64,000 nucleotides of DNA from assembly GCA_037577475.1 (NCBI GenBank), contig CM075206.1, positions 5,923,459-5,987,458 on the forward strand, written 5' to 3'. The notes beneath the pieces were generated by a model, which was not told where the DNA came from, searched no databases, and saw only the letters and a program-made list of their open reading frames with translations. This document shows positions 34,881 to 48,653 of this stretch, piece after piece. Positions within the stretch are counted from its first letter, which is position 1. Every line of letters begins with the position of its first letter. The DNA is from Chaunax sp. Z400 (lineage: Eukaryota; Chordata; Actinopteri; Lophiiformes; Chaunacidae). The position numbers and the translations under genes are program-made.

Positions 34881-36161
34881 AACTAGAAGGACACTCCACC
34901 AGGGAATAAAAGTCACTTTTGATTAAATTAAACCCTAATCCAAATTCCTATTATTAACCTAATGATGCTATTTTACTTACTACGTCCTTGGAATGAGTGG
35001 TTCGATACTTATTTTAAGAGATTTCTCTCTTCGCTAAAGCGTTCATAATTTTTTATTGTTTTGAGACATCTTACCAAGTGTGATTATGTTGCTCCTTGGC
35101 AGATAAATGCACTTGTTTGTAGTCTGAATCTTCAGAAGTTGAAAGCAGTGCTGGATAATTTCTTGCGCGCTGACAGGAAGTAAACGTCCCTCTTGTTACC
35201 TCCACACGAGGGCCCCTGACGGGATCATAAACAGGCATATGAGGACATCCAAGGCGACATGAGGATATGCATTATGATGATGGTCACACCTCGCAGAAAA
35301 CATCTCATGACCTTGACTGCTCTGAGGGCTTCAGGACAGTTGTTCTCCTGTGGATTATGTTGTCACAGCTCAGATATGAAGGAGCTGATGTGGAACTGTA
35401 AAACGGTGAAGGAGAGAAAGGACAAAGAGTTGAGGTGAAACATTTGAAGTACAAACTGCAGCTTCTTAATGAGGCCCTCCTCCCCCCCATGTTGCTTCAC
35501 AGTCTGACATTTGTACTCTTACAGTTTCTGCCACAGTGAACTGGCACAACTGTCAGTTATTTCTGAGTAAAGAGTTTCTCCTTTTATTCCAGTGAAAACC
35601 CCCAGCAGCCTGAGAACATGCGATCTGTCCATAAACCACAAGACCCTAACATATTGCTCATCTGTCTCTTGGGTGAGAGCAAGTTCACTTTTCCGAGAAA
35701 GACAACGGCTATCCTGTGAGACCACCCCGCCGCCCTCTCACCCACCCCTTCACACGCTGTCACAGATGCAGAGCCCCCACCCCCAGAATCCCACTTCCTT
35801 CTGTACGTTGCTTTAATCGGGGGAGTCTTAGTTAATCAGTCGTGTCAAAACATTAACGGCTCATTGAGGATCATGTTACTTGCCAGCAAAACTGAACCAA
35901 GGGTGCTGTAATCTCTGTCCGTTGGGCAGATAGGGTTATTTGTTTGGGCAAAGCATCAGTGCTTTATCAGGAACTAAGAGTCAGTGAAAGTATTGCTACA
36001 CATGAGTGAGAGGCACGAGCCAAGTTCCTCTAAAACACTGTCAAAGAATCCGTCAGTGATCACAGAACACATACTTGATCAGTTTTACAGTTCTGCAGTT
36101 GTAGTTGTTGAATTTATACATTTGATTTATGACTAATTCGACCAACAGAAATGGTGACATT

Positions 36162-36164
<3 letters not shown>

Positions 36165-36237
<73 letters not shown>
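36165..36237. repeat. (AT)n microsatellite, 73 bp
   Basis: An uninterrupted AT array. The YIYIYI ORFs on both strands are artefacts of it. Confidence 0.98.
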
Positions 36238-36243
<6 letters not shown>

Positions 36244-36639
36244 ACATATGTTTGTGCGTCACACCTTTGTCAGAAGATCCTTTGAGTGTGAGATGTATTG
36301 TATTGTGTATGTTATTATTTCCCTGTTGAGGGTTGAGATGATGCCCCAGAGCTGACCTCCCTCTGCAGGTCATCATCCCAGCGATTCACACTTGGCAAAA
36401 CGGCAAACAACAGCTTGTCAGGATGGTGCGACGCGCCACATAGTGTAGAGTTAGGCTAAAGATGACAGCAACTTTTACTCCCTGTGAATCTTGCTTGGCC
36501 TCTGCTGAAAGTCTGCATCAGTGTAAAATATTTGACTAAGTAATACTGCATCGTCCATAGTAGAATTTTTCTAGATTTCTCAGCCTCACATGGAGTTGAA
36601 AGCTTTTAAATTAGCTTTTAAGTGGACTTGTGTAAAATT

Positions 36640-37470
36640 ATTATGTCTTACTATTATTTCCAAACTCCACATTATGTTCTAATAAGATTTACAAAAGGTT
36701 TATAAAGTGTAGCTGATGAATTATAGCTAATAATTTATGCTTTTTATTCCATTGACTGGCAAATAATTGTTGTAGAATGTAAAAAAATATAAACCATATA
36801 AACCATGGTGGATAAACACCAGTCGAATGGATAATCACTCCCATAGACTGTTGTTAATTATGGTTTATTAAGGATCGATAAAGCATTAAAAGGTTACTTA
36901 CTAAATATGAATACAGCCATTAGTTGTACTGTTAAAAAGGCTTACAAGAGAGTTTAATCAAAAGATTTTGTCTTTTACATATTAAGAGAAAATTTTCCCT
37001 CTTTATTACAAAATCTGTAAAGCATTAATAAATTATTTATTAAACCACCGACAAAGCCATTATTTACAGATTACTACTGATATATTGTTTTGCTATTCAC
37101 AAATTTAGATGGATCAAATTTTCACAATCTGTAATATTAATTTACTAATAAAAATAATATTTTATTTATTAACAACCATTAATAAAGTAAATTACTTACA
37201 GATTTGTCAATTATAGCCAAAAGTGGTGATTTCATCTGGCCATTTACAAATTTGTCAAATTTTCCTAATAAATTAACATCTGATTAATTAGATTAATAAA
37301 TTATCAGCTGATTTATTAAAATGATCAATTGTTTTAAAAATCATGTGTTAATGTTGCATGTCCCAATGTCCCAATTCATGCCGTGAAGGATTAATAACAG
37401 CAAAAATGTACGGCTTAAAATAAATATCTTTTATTAAATATCCACTTTTGACCAGCCAGTAGAAGTGAAG
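36640..37470. repeat. AT-rich degenerate repeat block
   Basis: Recurring words such as ATTAATAAA, TTATTTATTAA, ACAGATTT and AAATTTGTCAA are reiterated on both strands over about 800 bp. The block looks like an old dispersed or internally repetitive element. No ORF is present. Confidence 0.4.
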
Positions 37471-37929
37471 AATTACCTCAAAGCTTGGTTCAGATTAATG
37501 CCTGACTTAAATTATTTTTGCCTGTGCACATAAAATGTCGTGGCCACATTCGCTTCCACTTGCAGTTTTGACGCAGCCTGCCTATTGCAATTTCCTCCGA
37601 CGGAGGTCTTGAAGGGAGTCGGCCGTTTTCTGTCTTTTCTCCAGGTCCATAAATCATGGCACTGAGTCTTGATGACTGTGCAACTGTGGTTACAGTCTCC
37701 ACAGGCCAGGTTTGTCTCCAGCCATCCTGTCACTGAGTAATATCCGACTGAATGGAGGAGGAGGGAGGCCTGGCTGTGTGTGAAATCTGCTGGTGTGGTC
37801 TCATCACGTTATTGTGTTTTTGTGGTTGTCCTGTTCAGGTGAAATATTTATAGTTTTTTATTCTTGGTAAGGGGAATTGGGTATGACAGGGTGGAAATAT
37901 TGTGATGTATGAGACCCTCATGGCACTCA

Positions 37930-38060
37930 TGAACCTGCATGAAGCCAGCTCCCGTCTAGCTTAGCTTGGCATAAAGAGAGAGCAGGTAGAAACAGCCACC
38001 CTGGATCTGCCTGAGAACATCAACCTATCAGCACCTTTTAAGCTCACATCTCATAACCAA
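37930..38060 (-). repeat. Interspersed repeat, reverse-oriented copy of the GCTAAGCTAACC family
   Basis: The words TAGCTTAGCTTGGCATAAAG, GAAACAGCCACCCTGG and ATCAGCACCTTTTAAGCTCA match the reverse complement of the family seen at 33480-33850. Confidence 0.5.
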
Positions 38061-38094
38061 AGTATGAAAGTGACAACCTCAAAAAGAGAATGAA

Positions 38095-38765
38095 TGAAAG
38101 GATGAGGTTGGGGTCAGAAGCGGCTGAAATGATCCTCCTTCTTAGGTTGGCTCGGTTCAGACTAAGAGAGGAGGAGAGAAACTTGAGGTAGAGCCTTCGC
38201 TCCTTCGCATCGAAAGGAACCGGTTGAGTTGTTGGGCATCTAGTTGGGATGCATCTAGTTTAGATACATCCTTGACCTTTCCTTTTGATTCCTTGTGTAA
38301 AACATGTGACAATAAACATCTTGAATCTTGAATCCTGATTTTCCAGGCAGGTCCAACTTGGAGGAGAACCCGGAGCAGACCCAGAACTCACCGGAGGAAT
38401 TACATTTCTTAACATCTGGGCGGCTGTGGCTCAGAGTGGTTGTCTATTTATCAGAAGGTCGGCGGTTTAATCCCCTCCCTCTACAATCTACATGTCGAAG
38501 TGTCCTTGGGCAAAGTATTGAACCTGGATTTGCTCCCAGTGGCTGTTCCATTGGAGTGTGAGTGCTCGCATGTATGAATGTTTGTGTGATGGTTGAATGC
38601 TGGCCTGTGTTGGAAACCGCTTTGAGTCAGTCAGACTAGAAAAGCCACTACTACTACTGTACCCTCTAGTCTCAGGATCCCCAGGCGGAGCTAGGAATCT
38701 TTACTTTGGACAGGGATGTCTGGAATACCCTGCTTAGCCTGCTGCCACGGCAACCAACATATTTG
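38095..38765 (+). mobile_element. LINE 3' fragment (L2/Rex-like) with nested insertions
   Basis: LINE-like sequence runs 38095-38250 (AGCGGCTGAAATGATC, CGCATCGAAAGGAACCGGTT, TTGGGCATCTAGTTGGGATG). It resumes at about 38336-38417 (GCAGGTCCAACTTGGAGGAG, CGGAGCAGACCCAGAACTC) and again at 38660-38765 (GGATCCCCAGGCGGAGCTAG, ATACCCTGCTTAGCCTGCTG). These are consecutive parts of the reverse-transcriptase C-terminus/3' end of a common fish LINE, a second copy of which lies at 54540-54765. The gaps hold a short insert with an AATAAA and TTGAATC-type tail (about 38252-38335) and a SINE (38418-38655). Confidence 0.6.
38418..38655 (+). mobile_element. tRNA-derived SINE inserted in a LINE fragment
   Basis: The head reads GGGCGGCTGTGGCTCAGAGTGG, with an A-box-like TGGCTCAGAGTGG. 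About 30 nt on is a B-box-like GGTTTAATCCC in GGTCGGCGGTTTAATCCC. The body ACATGTCGAAGTGTCCTTGG and the tail GAAACCGCTTTGAGTCAGTC and ACTAGAAAAGC are typical of a widespread teleost SINE. It ends in a short CTA microsatellite. Confidence 0.7.
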
Positions 38766-39714
38766 TTTTTGTATAACAACATAGTGTCAACATTTTATTC
38801 TAGCAACTGGGCTGGGTTGTATGTTGTCTGCATGTTTGTGTTTTCACAGAGCTCAAACAATTAAGCTACAGGTCAGAATGCTAGTAGATCAAGAAATTAG
38901 AGTCATTGATTTGAAAATGTTGCTGATCACATCATCAGAATCCTGCATTACGAATCACTCGAATCTCTTTTGACAGCAGTGGCTCTACAATGTTTGCCCC
39001 CCAAAAGGCTGATGGGGTTTATTTATATTGAATTATAAACTAGGCGGTGTGTGTTGTGTGTATTGGGTGGAGGGAGGGGTGTGTCAGCCGGTGCAGTGCC
39101 GCTACTGACTTTAGCTGGAGCCGATGAGCACCAGCTGCTACTGAGTCTTCACATTACTGTAATCAAGCCCTGTTGGCAGCGTCTACACTGTTCCTCTCCA
39201 TCTCCAGCCCTCATGCTTCAGGATTATCTTACATTATTAGAAAGGAAGCTGTAAAAGATATCCAGTTTAAATAATGCTTTTACGTGAGCAGATTTTTGCA
39301 TGTGGGGTTATTTAATCATCTTTGCACTTGTTCTTCTATAACACATTTTTAATAGCACACTCACTCCACCAGCACTAACTTATCTCATCATTTAATGGCA
39401 CGATTTTGGGACTGTGCATGACTAAGAATTAGCTAAGATGCAAATTCTTTGCAGTGCACAGGATTCAGCAGCAGTGCTCCCATCATATCTGATCTCTGCA
39501 GGGTGTGTCACAAGAGAAATGAACGGACACCGGCAGCTACAGCTGCTGTATTTCCTCTAATGTTTGTATCTGGAGCAAGAATTCTGCACCCAGAACAAAA
39601 AAGAGAAAAGGGTCGCCCATCTGATCCTTTCCATCTTATCACATTTTCACTGATGCAATAATGATGGCAGAAAACTTCCCAATGTCAAGATCATTTTATT
39701 CACACCTACTGTGT

Positions 39715-39762
39715 AACACACACACACGCACACGCACGCACACACACACACACACACACACA
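39715..39762. repeat. (CA)n microsatellite, interrupted by CG
   Basis: CA dinucleotides with CG and ATG interruptions. Confidence 0.95.
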
Positions 39763-41184
39763 TGCATGCATGCAGAGACACACTTGGTCTGGTCGTGAGC
39801 CTGCAGGTGGTGCAGTAACATCAGCTTTGGCTTGCAGCTGTGTCTGTCGGCCTCTCCCTGACTGAGAGGAGAGCTGCTGACTGAAACACATTTTCCTCTG
39901 CTCTGCTCTGCAGAGGCAAAACACTTATTCAGCTCTTATGGGAGAACCCCCGTCTTTCAGCGGGGGTGAGGATATCACCACAGCCCCTGCAGACACACAT
40001 CCCATCCTCATTGCTGTCTGACACTTTAGAACGCCCAGTTTAAAGATTGTGTATTGATTTGCTATTAAATATGGCTAAATCTATTATTTTATTGCCAATG
40101 ATCAAATTTGGCCACTGATGATGCTGATTTTTCTTTTTGCTCATATTTCTCTATGCAAGCCAGCGTTGATCTTCATCTCTAATGTGTCGAACCATAAATT
40201 AACTTCTCACAGTGTCTGCAGTATTGAGGAGGGAGATCATTGTCAGTGTGAGCCTCGGAGTAATGATAACTGAGTCAGTGAGCCCAGCTGCTGAGTGGAC
40301 GACCTCTGGTCTTTACAGCCTGGCAACACACTTACACCTTCACATGCCCCTGCAGATACCCCCCGCCCTCCTCCTTCTACTTTTCCTCTTCCTCAACACC
40401 ACCAACCACCAGCATCACCACCAACCCCTCGCTCTCGCCTGCTATTCCCCATGAATAATGCAAGAGGCCTCCTCGATCGTCGCCACCAACATGCCATGGC
40501 ATGTTTTATTCAAACTGGAGTCAGACAGATCACTCCTCACCGCTGCCCAGATCCGTGAGCCGCCGCCGGTCCTCATAGATATCAGCATCAGCTCAGTGTG
40601 TCCGCTCGCTCCGTCTCCTTGACCTGCACGTCCCCGCTGAGGAGAGCGACCCCACTTTTTAATGGAAGTACAGAGCTGCAGGTAAATATTTGAATTTAAT
40701 TCTGCACACCCTGTCACATCCTGCTGAAAATAAACGCTGTTCATTGAGTCGTCCTTTTTTATTCCATTCCTTCTAGCTGCTGTCCTCTCGTTGTATGTAA
40801 CTTTTCAAGGTGATATTATTTCTACAATTTTTAAAACACAGCAAAATTTAAAAAAATTATAAAAAAATTTAAACCTCATTTTTCTTTTGATTAAAATAAT
40901 TTTGATATCACATTCTGTACTTTGGGTCTTAAAGACAAGTTGGTGCTACTTTCTTATGGGACAAAACTTGCAAGTTGAACCCAATTGTCTTATTTATGAC
41001 TAATAATAATAATCATAATGATAATATTAAGTAGAAGAATATGCTTAATTTGTCCCATGCAACTATTCTGTGCAACCTTTGGAAAATATTTCTCTGCAGG
41101 AGACTCCCTGAGGACTGAGGCCTGGATACAAACGCCGGTGTTGACTTGGTCCAGATCACTGATAGGAGAATTAACCTAACATAC

Positions 41185-41255
41185 ATGTCTTAATGGCACC
41201 TGGAGGAAACCCACGCAATCACAAGCAAAATCCCCACAGAAAGGCCCCAGCAAAA
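41185..41255 (+). repeat. LINE-like remnant
   Basis: CACCTGGAGGAAACCCACGC followed by AATCCCCACAGAAAGGCCCC is a phrase typical of an L2-type fish LINE. Only this short piece is recognisable. Confidence 0.4.
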
Positions 41256-43387
41256 AAAATTATAGTTATTATAAGTGAGTCATAATTTGGGTTATCAGGC
41301 TGTGAAAAATCCCTTTGACAAATTAGACTGTATGACCTCTGACCTACTAAAGATGATCTTGACTAAAATGCATTTATTCATCTCTTCATACAATTTACAG
41401 ACAAAATCTTTTTCCTTTAAATCGCTCCTGAAACATTAGATATATAAAAGGTGCTGTATAATAATAGGTTCATTTGGAACCAGTGAATCCCTCCAATAAT
41501 GTGAAAATACATGTAGAGGCATGTGATATGATATCACGAGTGAGTTTACACATTACATCATAAAACATGCACCTTCCTGTTCCTCACCGTCTCAGGTGAA
41601 AGTTGTGCTTTTTGAGTCCTATTTTCAAGCGATCAAATCAAATCCCTGACAGATTTGATCAAATCCTCCAAAACAGGCCCTCCCTGCTCACAGATTCAAT
41701 CCCTAACGGCTACTTTAATGTGTTTTTACGTCACTATTTACGTCTAACAAATGCTTAGACCGTTGTCCTGAAGGTGGGATGTTCCCCAAAGCCAACTGTT
41801 TTGTGTATCATTTGAACATACATGCATGAGTAACCACCACTGTTCCTGTTTTGAAAACAACATGCTTCCCTTGCTCTAACAGACGCTGTTGCCACATCAG
41901 AGTTTTTCACCCTTATCTGACAGCCTGATCACCCCCGCTCATTATCTTATGGCACACTCCGACAGGCAGCTTTGGCTACGCAATACCGACCCTCCATAGC
42001 CCCCGTCAAGTGGAAATGACAGGACTTTGGTGAAGCATTTGTTTCCCTACAGGACTCACGTCTCCTCACCTTTCTGAAGTGCTTGATTTATTATGCATTT
42101 GAGTTCCTGCCAGGGTTGAATATTCATTAGCCGGAAGGCACCAGGTCCAATCCCAAGGCTTTCTGTGCAGGTTTGATACAATTTCTATACCAAAGATGAT
42201 CAGCTCCGCTCGACTGAAGACTGTTTTCACCAAATACAACTAAGTTAACCTCCTCAACTTGTGAAACAGGTTGAACAGTTAGGACTCAGGTTGTGTTTTC
42301 ACCAACAATAACATCTCTCCTTTGTATGCCTCTTGCAAACACAATCCCTCACCTCTGACTGCTGAAACGTCCAGCGTCCAGATGGCCCACCATGGCAGCC
42401 TTTTCATCCTGGGACGGATTGTGTATGTGCTAAAATTGACCGAAACAAAGGTCAAATACTGCGGCACCATCTCTTAGCACTTTACTCTCCTATTGTTACT
42501 TTACATTCTCTGATTGTATTTTACAGAAACAAATCAAGAATCAAGAAATCAGGAAGCCATTGTAATAATTTCATATAAATATAATATTGCCTTGATGGTG
42601 TTTTCAATGTATTTGAGGATACTGTGTTATAAAAGGAGAGGGCGTCCCGACTATTTTGTCGACTTTAACGACACACCTATATGACATCCTCATTTAAAGG
42701 CCCTTAAAGCGGTCATTTATGTCTAACATGCCTCATTTTATGGATTGTGGATGCTGAAACGCCCTTTAGACCCAACAAGGAGCCTCCTGGGAGTCTCAGA
42801 ATCCGCTCCTGTCCACGTTTAGTCAACGCAGGCTGAAAACAGATGTCGCTCCTCAGATAGCTATCGGGAGGAAGAACATTGGGCCCAGTGGAGCGATCCT
42901 GACCGACAGAGGTCATCTTCTCCAGCGGGAGAGTGGCTGAGCACATCATTGAGCATTCGACTTGACCCTCGGTGAGTTATTGTGCGGAGGTGGTCTGGTC
43001 TGGAGGGAGGCCCTACTCGGATTGCTTACATCCCACGCTACCTGTGGCGCTCCAGAGACAGCGGGATGGTTTCTGCTCGAGGTGTAACATCTATGGGTGT
43101 TAATATCACTACCAAGGGAGAGCTTGAAAGAGAACACATTTTTGCCTCAGCTGAAGTCCATTTTGTGTTTCCTCATGCTAAATTCATTTAAAATTGAGCC
43201 GCTGTACATCAAGTTTTTCTATTTTTACCTCGCGTGAAGTGTTCCCATCATTCACTCAAGGCTTACTTAACCAGCAGAGTGGAGATGAAAGCTTGAGCAT
43301 TCGAGTATCCCCCAAGATCCTTTGATGCCTTACCATGAAGTATGTCTTAGAGCTTTTAGCATTCCTGACTCTGGAAATCAGTCAGAA

Positions 43388-43405
43388 AGATTTTTTTTTT
43401 TTTTT
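43388..43405. repeat. Poly(T) tract
   Basis: An uninterrupted T run. No associated retroposon body was recognised on the minus strand. Confidence 0.85.
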
Positions 43406-46336
43406 GGTGTCTGAGAGCAGGACGTCCTCATGGTGGAAGGTCTTCCTGAATTAAATGTATGTTGTTAGACTGTTGGAGCGAAATGCAGAGTCAGAGTCTA
43501 ATCTTACCGTGCAACTGCTGCATATCTGTCGTGCAACTGCAAAACCGCTGTTGAGCGTTACGGGTGAAACGTGTTTGTGATAATGTGCAGCAGTTGTGCA
43601 TTGTTTGCTCTAGATACCGTACAGAATATAGTTTATCTTCTGTTTTGAGCACAGCTGTCTATTAGTTGAGTGCCTGCAAGCCAGTTTTTCTGTGCTCAGC
43701 TTTTTGTCAACTCTGCTGAGATTTGGGTAATGGCTTCCGCTCAGCTTAAGGAACAGCTCTGAGTGTGCCGACAGACTTCATCTCCTTTCCTCAACAGGCT
43801 TTCCTCATCAAAAAGCAGGGTCCCAGAGGCCACTCGCTGCCCTCGTGGGCCCTCCTGGTCTCAGCTGTTCAGGCTCTAGAGAGCATCGGGCCCACTCAGC
43901 TGTCTGTTCCTGTCCTGAACCCCCCTCTGCTAACCACCGGCAGTATAACCCCCACTAGAATTGACAGCATCTGTCAGTGTCACTCATTGAGCAGCTTTCT
44001 GATGTTTGACCTTTGGAGACAGGAATGTACCAGAATTGTACCTACTGTTTGTTTTGTCATTATTTTCAACTGCTACATGGGAATAATACTCCTTGGCAGA
44101 GCAATAAATTATTTCTAAGAGTGCAGGAGATACCTGAAGCATCACTTCTCATTGACCCTTCCATTCAAATTAAAATGAGGACACATAGAAAGAACCAGGC
44201 CGGTGCATGAGATCACGCCTTCACTCGTTTTATTAGAAGCACTCAATGAGCCGCAGACTTCACTCCCCTAGCAGGGGAAGTCGTTTGTCAAAGACAGATC
44301 CCCTCAGGAGCTCTGCTGGATTAGAGGTTTCCTCTGCTGTTCATGGGGGACATTTCCCAGAATTACGCTCATTCATGATGAGTGAAAGCATCCAGAGGAA
44401 AAAGGAGGTGCCTCTCACCTCCATTCAGCAGCCCAGGCCTCTAATCTGGGAGAGCCCGCAATAAAAAAAAGGAAGGCCAGTACTCACATCAAGTACCGGC
44501 CTCTGTGATAAAGGCACCATGACAATAGAGAACATTTCATGGTATGACATACAGTAGACTGCCTGATCTGTGTGCTGCAAGAAAGTAAAAAAAAAAAACT
44601 TCAAATACCTCAGATGTTTTTAACCATATTACTTTTTCAAACAGTAATTATCATCTCTGCCTGTGTCTTTTTCATGCATGTGGTTCCAAACAAGGACACA
44701 TGCATGAGTATATGTGTCATGTATCAAAATCGGATCATTCAACCCCCTAACATGGAGTTTTCCTGTTTCTTTTCCCCCTCATGTACCATTAAGTTTATTA
44801 AAATAATCCTATTACATCAAGACTGAGCTGTATGATATTTACATCACGTGACAAACCCATGTTTTTATTTTTGTTATGTCAAATAGAAATAATCAAACAT
44901 TTTTGCGCATCATTTTTATGCACATTTCTCTCATTTGGTAGCTATCTTGCAAAATGTGCGATCTCTTCTGGAATTTAAACAAAGTTCTGTGGATTTGAAT
45001 AACGCTCTGCAGCACGGCTTGTAATGACTGATTCATCAGCATTGTCTTCCTGAACTATGAAAAGCAGCTGGATTTTAATCTTTGAGGCAATATGCAAAAC
45101 GGATAAGAGTCTAAAGAAGCAGGAGAGTTTTCTCAGACAATAAACTCATAATAATTTCCTGAAAAGAAGTGCGTTGTGCAAATTCCATGTCCATGAAATG
45201 TCCATGAAATGTTAACTCCACTGAAACCAAAATATATATTTATCCTTCATTTATTGTTGCAACTAAAATCATCTGCATTGTATGTCTGCCTGCTGTGCAC
45301 TCATTTTTGATAGCTTTCACTGCACGATTACTGTAATTTGAATTAATGAAGTGGACTAATCTGAGACATCTATACTTTGCCTGTAATTATTATCAAATTA
45401 CACAACATGGTTTAGGAACCTAGAGAGTCATAAAAATGTTTTTGCTTTTTGTGTTTTTAAAATTTTTAATTAATCAGAAGTCATAAATATAAAAACAATT
45501 GTCTACTGTATGCTTATTTTCTGCTGTACAGTGAGAATATGCAGAATTGTGTTAATCATGAAGCTGAATGTTGTTCTTAAAATGCAAATGTTTCAAACAA
45601 CATAGAGCTTAAATGATATTAATAAAATATGTACACAGATCTGTTAAATTTATATTTACATGTGCTCTTCTTCCTCACCACCTGCTCTTGGCAGTGCTGT
45701 ACATCAGTGTTGGTCAGCTTCAATCAGTGACATATCTGCATATCATACTTTTTTTATGTAAATATGCTTTGCATTTGTTGTGAAAACAGCTTGGAATTGA
45801 AACAACACCTTGGGTTAAGTAAATACCCGGTGTGTGTGTGTGTTGGTTTCATAATGAAATGCATTAACAGACTGGCTGGAGGCGGTCTGCAGGATATGTG
45901 GCCTGGAAAACTTCACCCAGTGGCCCTGTGACCTGCTCATCACTTGGAAGAAAACTAACAAGCACGCTCCACTCATTAATACTTCACACCTGCTGCAAAC
46001 CACAAACAAGTACATGCTTATTTGTCATGCCTATTAACCAGTACAGTCACTAGAACCGGTGGCCTACTTTTGACCTAAACAGAGGACATTTTGGTAAATA
46101 GCAGACCCCTTGGAGCTGGTGACGCTCTCCTTTTCTGGTGTTGTTGCTAGGAGACAGTGGGTCTAAAATCTAGCTTCTACAAGGTGCACCTGCTCTGCAA
46201 GGTCTGGCACATTCAGTGTCTGCACATTCAACACATGGGAGGAAGAACTGGTCTGAGCTGCATGAATCTTTCAGGGGAGTTTCCCTGCTTCTATTTATTA
46301 GTTAAACAAGTAGCATGAGGTGAAATCTTCAGGGAC

Positions 46337-46338
<2 letters not shown>

Positions 46339-46426
<88 letters not shown>
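46339..46426. repeat. (GT)44 microsatellite, 88 bp
   Basis: A perfect GT array. ORFs with VCVCV or HTHTH repeats over it are artefacts. It is likely polymorphic. Confidence 0.98.
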
Positions 46427-46427
<1 letters not shown>

Positions 46428-46796
46428 CTTTCTCCTGTGCTCCACCTGTACCAGACGCTGCCGGTAAACACGCTCTCCCAAAACTGCAGAACGTCCTTCG
46501 TCTGTCTTTTGCGAGTGAGTGAAGCAGCATGATCTCCAAAGTCAGTAAAGGACGAAAGGATTTAAAATCACACAGTTTGTGTGACTTTGAAACGAAGCAG
46601 AGCATCCTCTGTGAAGGCTGTCACACCCTCCTAACAGCTCATCTCCATTAGGTCTAAGATAGAAAAGACTTGTGTGAGAAAAATGGCTCAGTTGTATTAT
46701 AATTCCCTGAGGAATGAGCTGAGGTGATAAAAGCAAAGAGTGTGTGATTATGTAACTAGACGTTCGGCTTTAGGCTAATCTCCAGTTGCTTTACAG

Positions 46797-46878
46797 ATGA
46801 CCAGTCAGCTGTGACCCAAGAGGAGCTGGTCTGTACGCACCATCATAATTATACCTTTTCATTTTGTCATCATTCCTG
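46797..46878 (+). other. Exon-like segment, unassigned
   Basis: 82 nt lie between a pyrimidine-rich acceptor (TTGCTTTACAG) and a good donor (CTG|GTGAGT). One frame is open throughout, giving DDQSAVTQEELVC followed by a His-rich stretch. It is not recognised, and chance or a lncRNA exon are equally possible. Confidence 0.15.
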
Positions 46879-48653
46879 GTGAGTAAAAACTAATTTAAAG
46901 ACCTTTAACTATGGAAGTGAAACAAGCTCCTCACTGTGCATCAAGTGAAGATGAAAATAGAACTTCTACGTTGCCTCATTGGTCCCACTGTGCTGCTATC
47001 TGTGTCAGCCCCAGTCTGTGTGACTGCTGGGCGCCTTTGTACCGTGCATGTGTCAGACTGGAGTGCCTCCAGCTCCAGTCTGGAAGATGATCAGCTGTGC
47101 ACGACAGAGTCCGCCAGGGAACCAAAGCCAACGACCAATAAACACGAGCGTAGACGCGTGCTGACCTGCTGAGCTGCAGAGTGTTAATTGTGCTGTGGGT
47201 CATTAGGCTGAACACAGTCATATTTCAGACCTGGCCCCTATGCAGGCTTTGACCTTCTGCTGGGCACCCTGGGTAATACTGGATGTGGGCGCCAGCACCA
47301 AACTGATTGGTGTGAGCCGCCAAGCTAAAATTATCACTTCCTTAATAAATAATTATGATGGGAGCTAACCTAGTGGCCCTATTACAAGATATATCCTGAG
47401 TACACTTCTATAAGTGCAGCTGGTTTTTGTTAGTTTGGAGGAGAGTTCAGCAGATAGTGGATTTTTAAAGGATGACGTCACATTATCTGGCCTATTAATA
47501 GACATTTAAGCGTCAATGGACCGGAAAGCAGACAACACCTTTTTCTGATCTTTGTGGATTTTCATTCTGCGTCATGTTGGACATGTCTGATGGTTGCATG
47601 TAAACTCAAGCTACTGTGGACTTGCTCAGTTCTCCAAAGGTTAAGACTGTTAAGCTTCATATGTCCATTCTGAACCTTTAAGGTATTCTTAAGAGTTTTA
47701 CGTCTGCATCGTCTAATTATTTTAGTCAGATAATGTCTATACTGCAAGCAAAAAGCTGCCTTATATAAAGTTAGCCTTCATTTAAACATAACTGATCTCA
47801 GGTACACATTACATTAACTTTGTGTATAGAGCAAAACAGTGATGCACGTCCCTACATGACCGGTGGAGGCTGCATAGCCATTAACCACAATCAATCTGCC
47901 AATAACAATAGTTTTTCAAATGTCCCATTGGTTCCAGCAGTTTGGAGGTTCTTGTTCACATTAACTCAGCAGCACCAATAATTTGAAAAGCTCTAAGGTA
48001 GAATAGGCAGAAGGTCTCTTTCCCAATACTTACAAGATTTCTCTCAGTTATGTGAACAGTATGTTCCTTCTGCAGTTGGCAGACACACTTTTATGTGAAA
48101 ATACACTGTTAAACACACTTGTGGGAACATTTCAGCGCCTTTCTGGCAAGCTCCAACTCACCTCAGCACATGTTCAAAGACAGATGCTGCTTCTGTACTG
48201 TACGTCTGTGCCAGTGATGCCACTGTTAATTCTGAGGCTCAGTATTCAGTCTGTATATTCTACATGACATCTGTTGAAATTTAGTTTGGGAATTACCTCA
48301 CTCTTGTCCAACAAATCCCCTCATGAGACGTTTATTAAATGTGGTTTGACTCATTAATTGGCAGGTTTGCTCAGTGGTGGAACATTTGTTTGTGTTCAAG
48401 TCTTGGTTTAGTTTTTGAATGATGAATTGAACTTCCCTCTGTTGCACTGAAGCTGATTTTGTGTTGGGAAGCTTCAGTAGCAGGAGCCCAGAAACACACA
48501 CAAACACTATTCCAGTCAGTCTCAGCCCTTTTCCATGCAGTCAGGAAGTCTTGATGGGCATACAGCAGGATTCCTTCTAAAAAAAAAAGAAAAAAAAGTG
48601 GATTGGAGAAAAAGGGATGAAAAAGGGTCAATTTTGTGACTGTTACCTTTCAG

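Noticed and set aside
36053..36376. 107-codon ORF with a long Ile-Tyr repeat
   Set aside because: It is produced by the (AT)n array at 36165-36237, and both strands read the same way.
38418..38500. tRNA gene
   Set aside because: The A- and B-box-like motifs are present, but there is no acceptor-stem closure and the body continues as a known SINE type. It is a tRNA-derived retroposon, not a tRNA.
38328..38561. 77-codon ORF
   Set aside because: It runs through the LINE fragment and SINE head and is not a host gene.
43765..44118. 117-codon plus-strand ORF preceded by an acceptor-like TTTCCTCAACAG
   Set aside because: There is no matching donor, and the C-terminal half is composition-driven hydrophobic sequence without family resemblance. 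Too weak to call an exon.
46291..46605. 104-codon ORF with a His-Thr repeat
   Set aside because: Artefact of the (GT)44 microsatellite.
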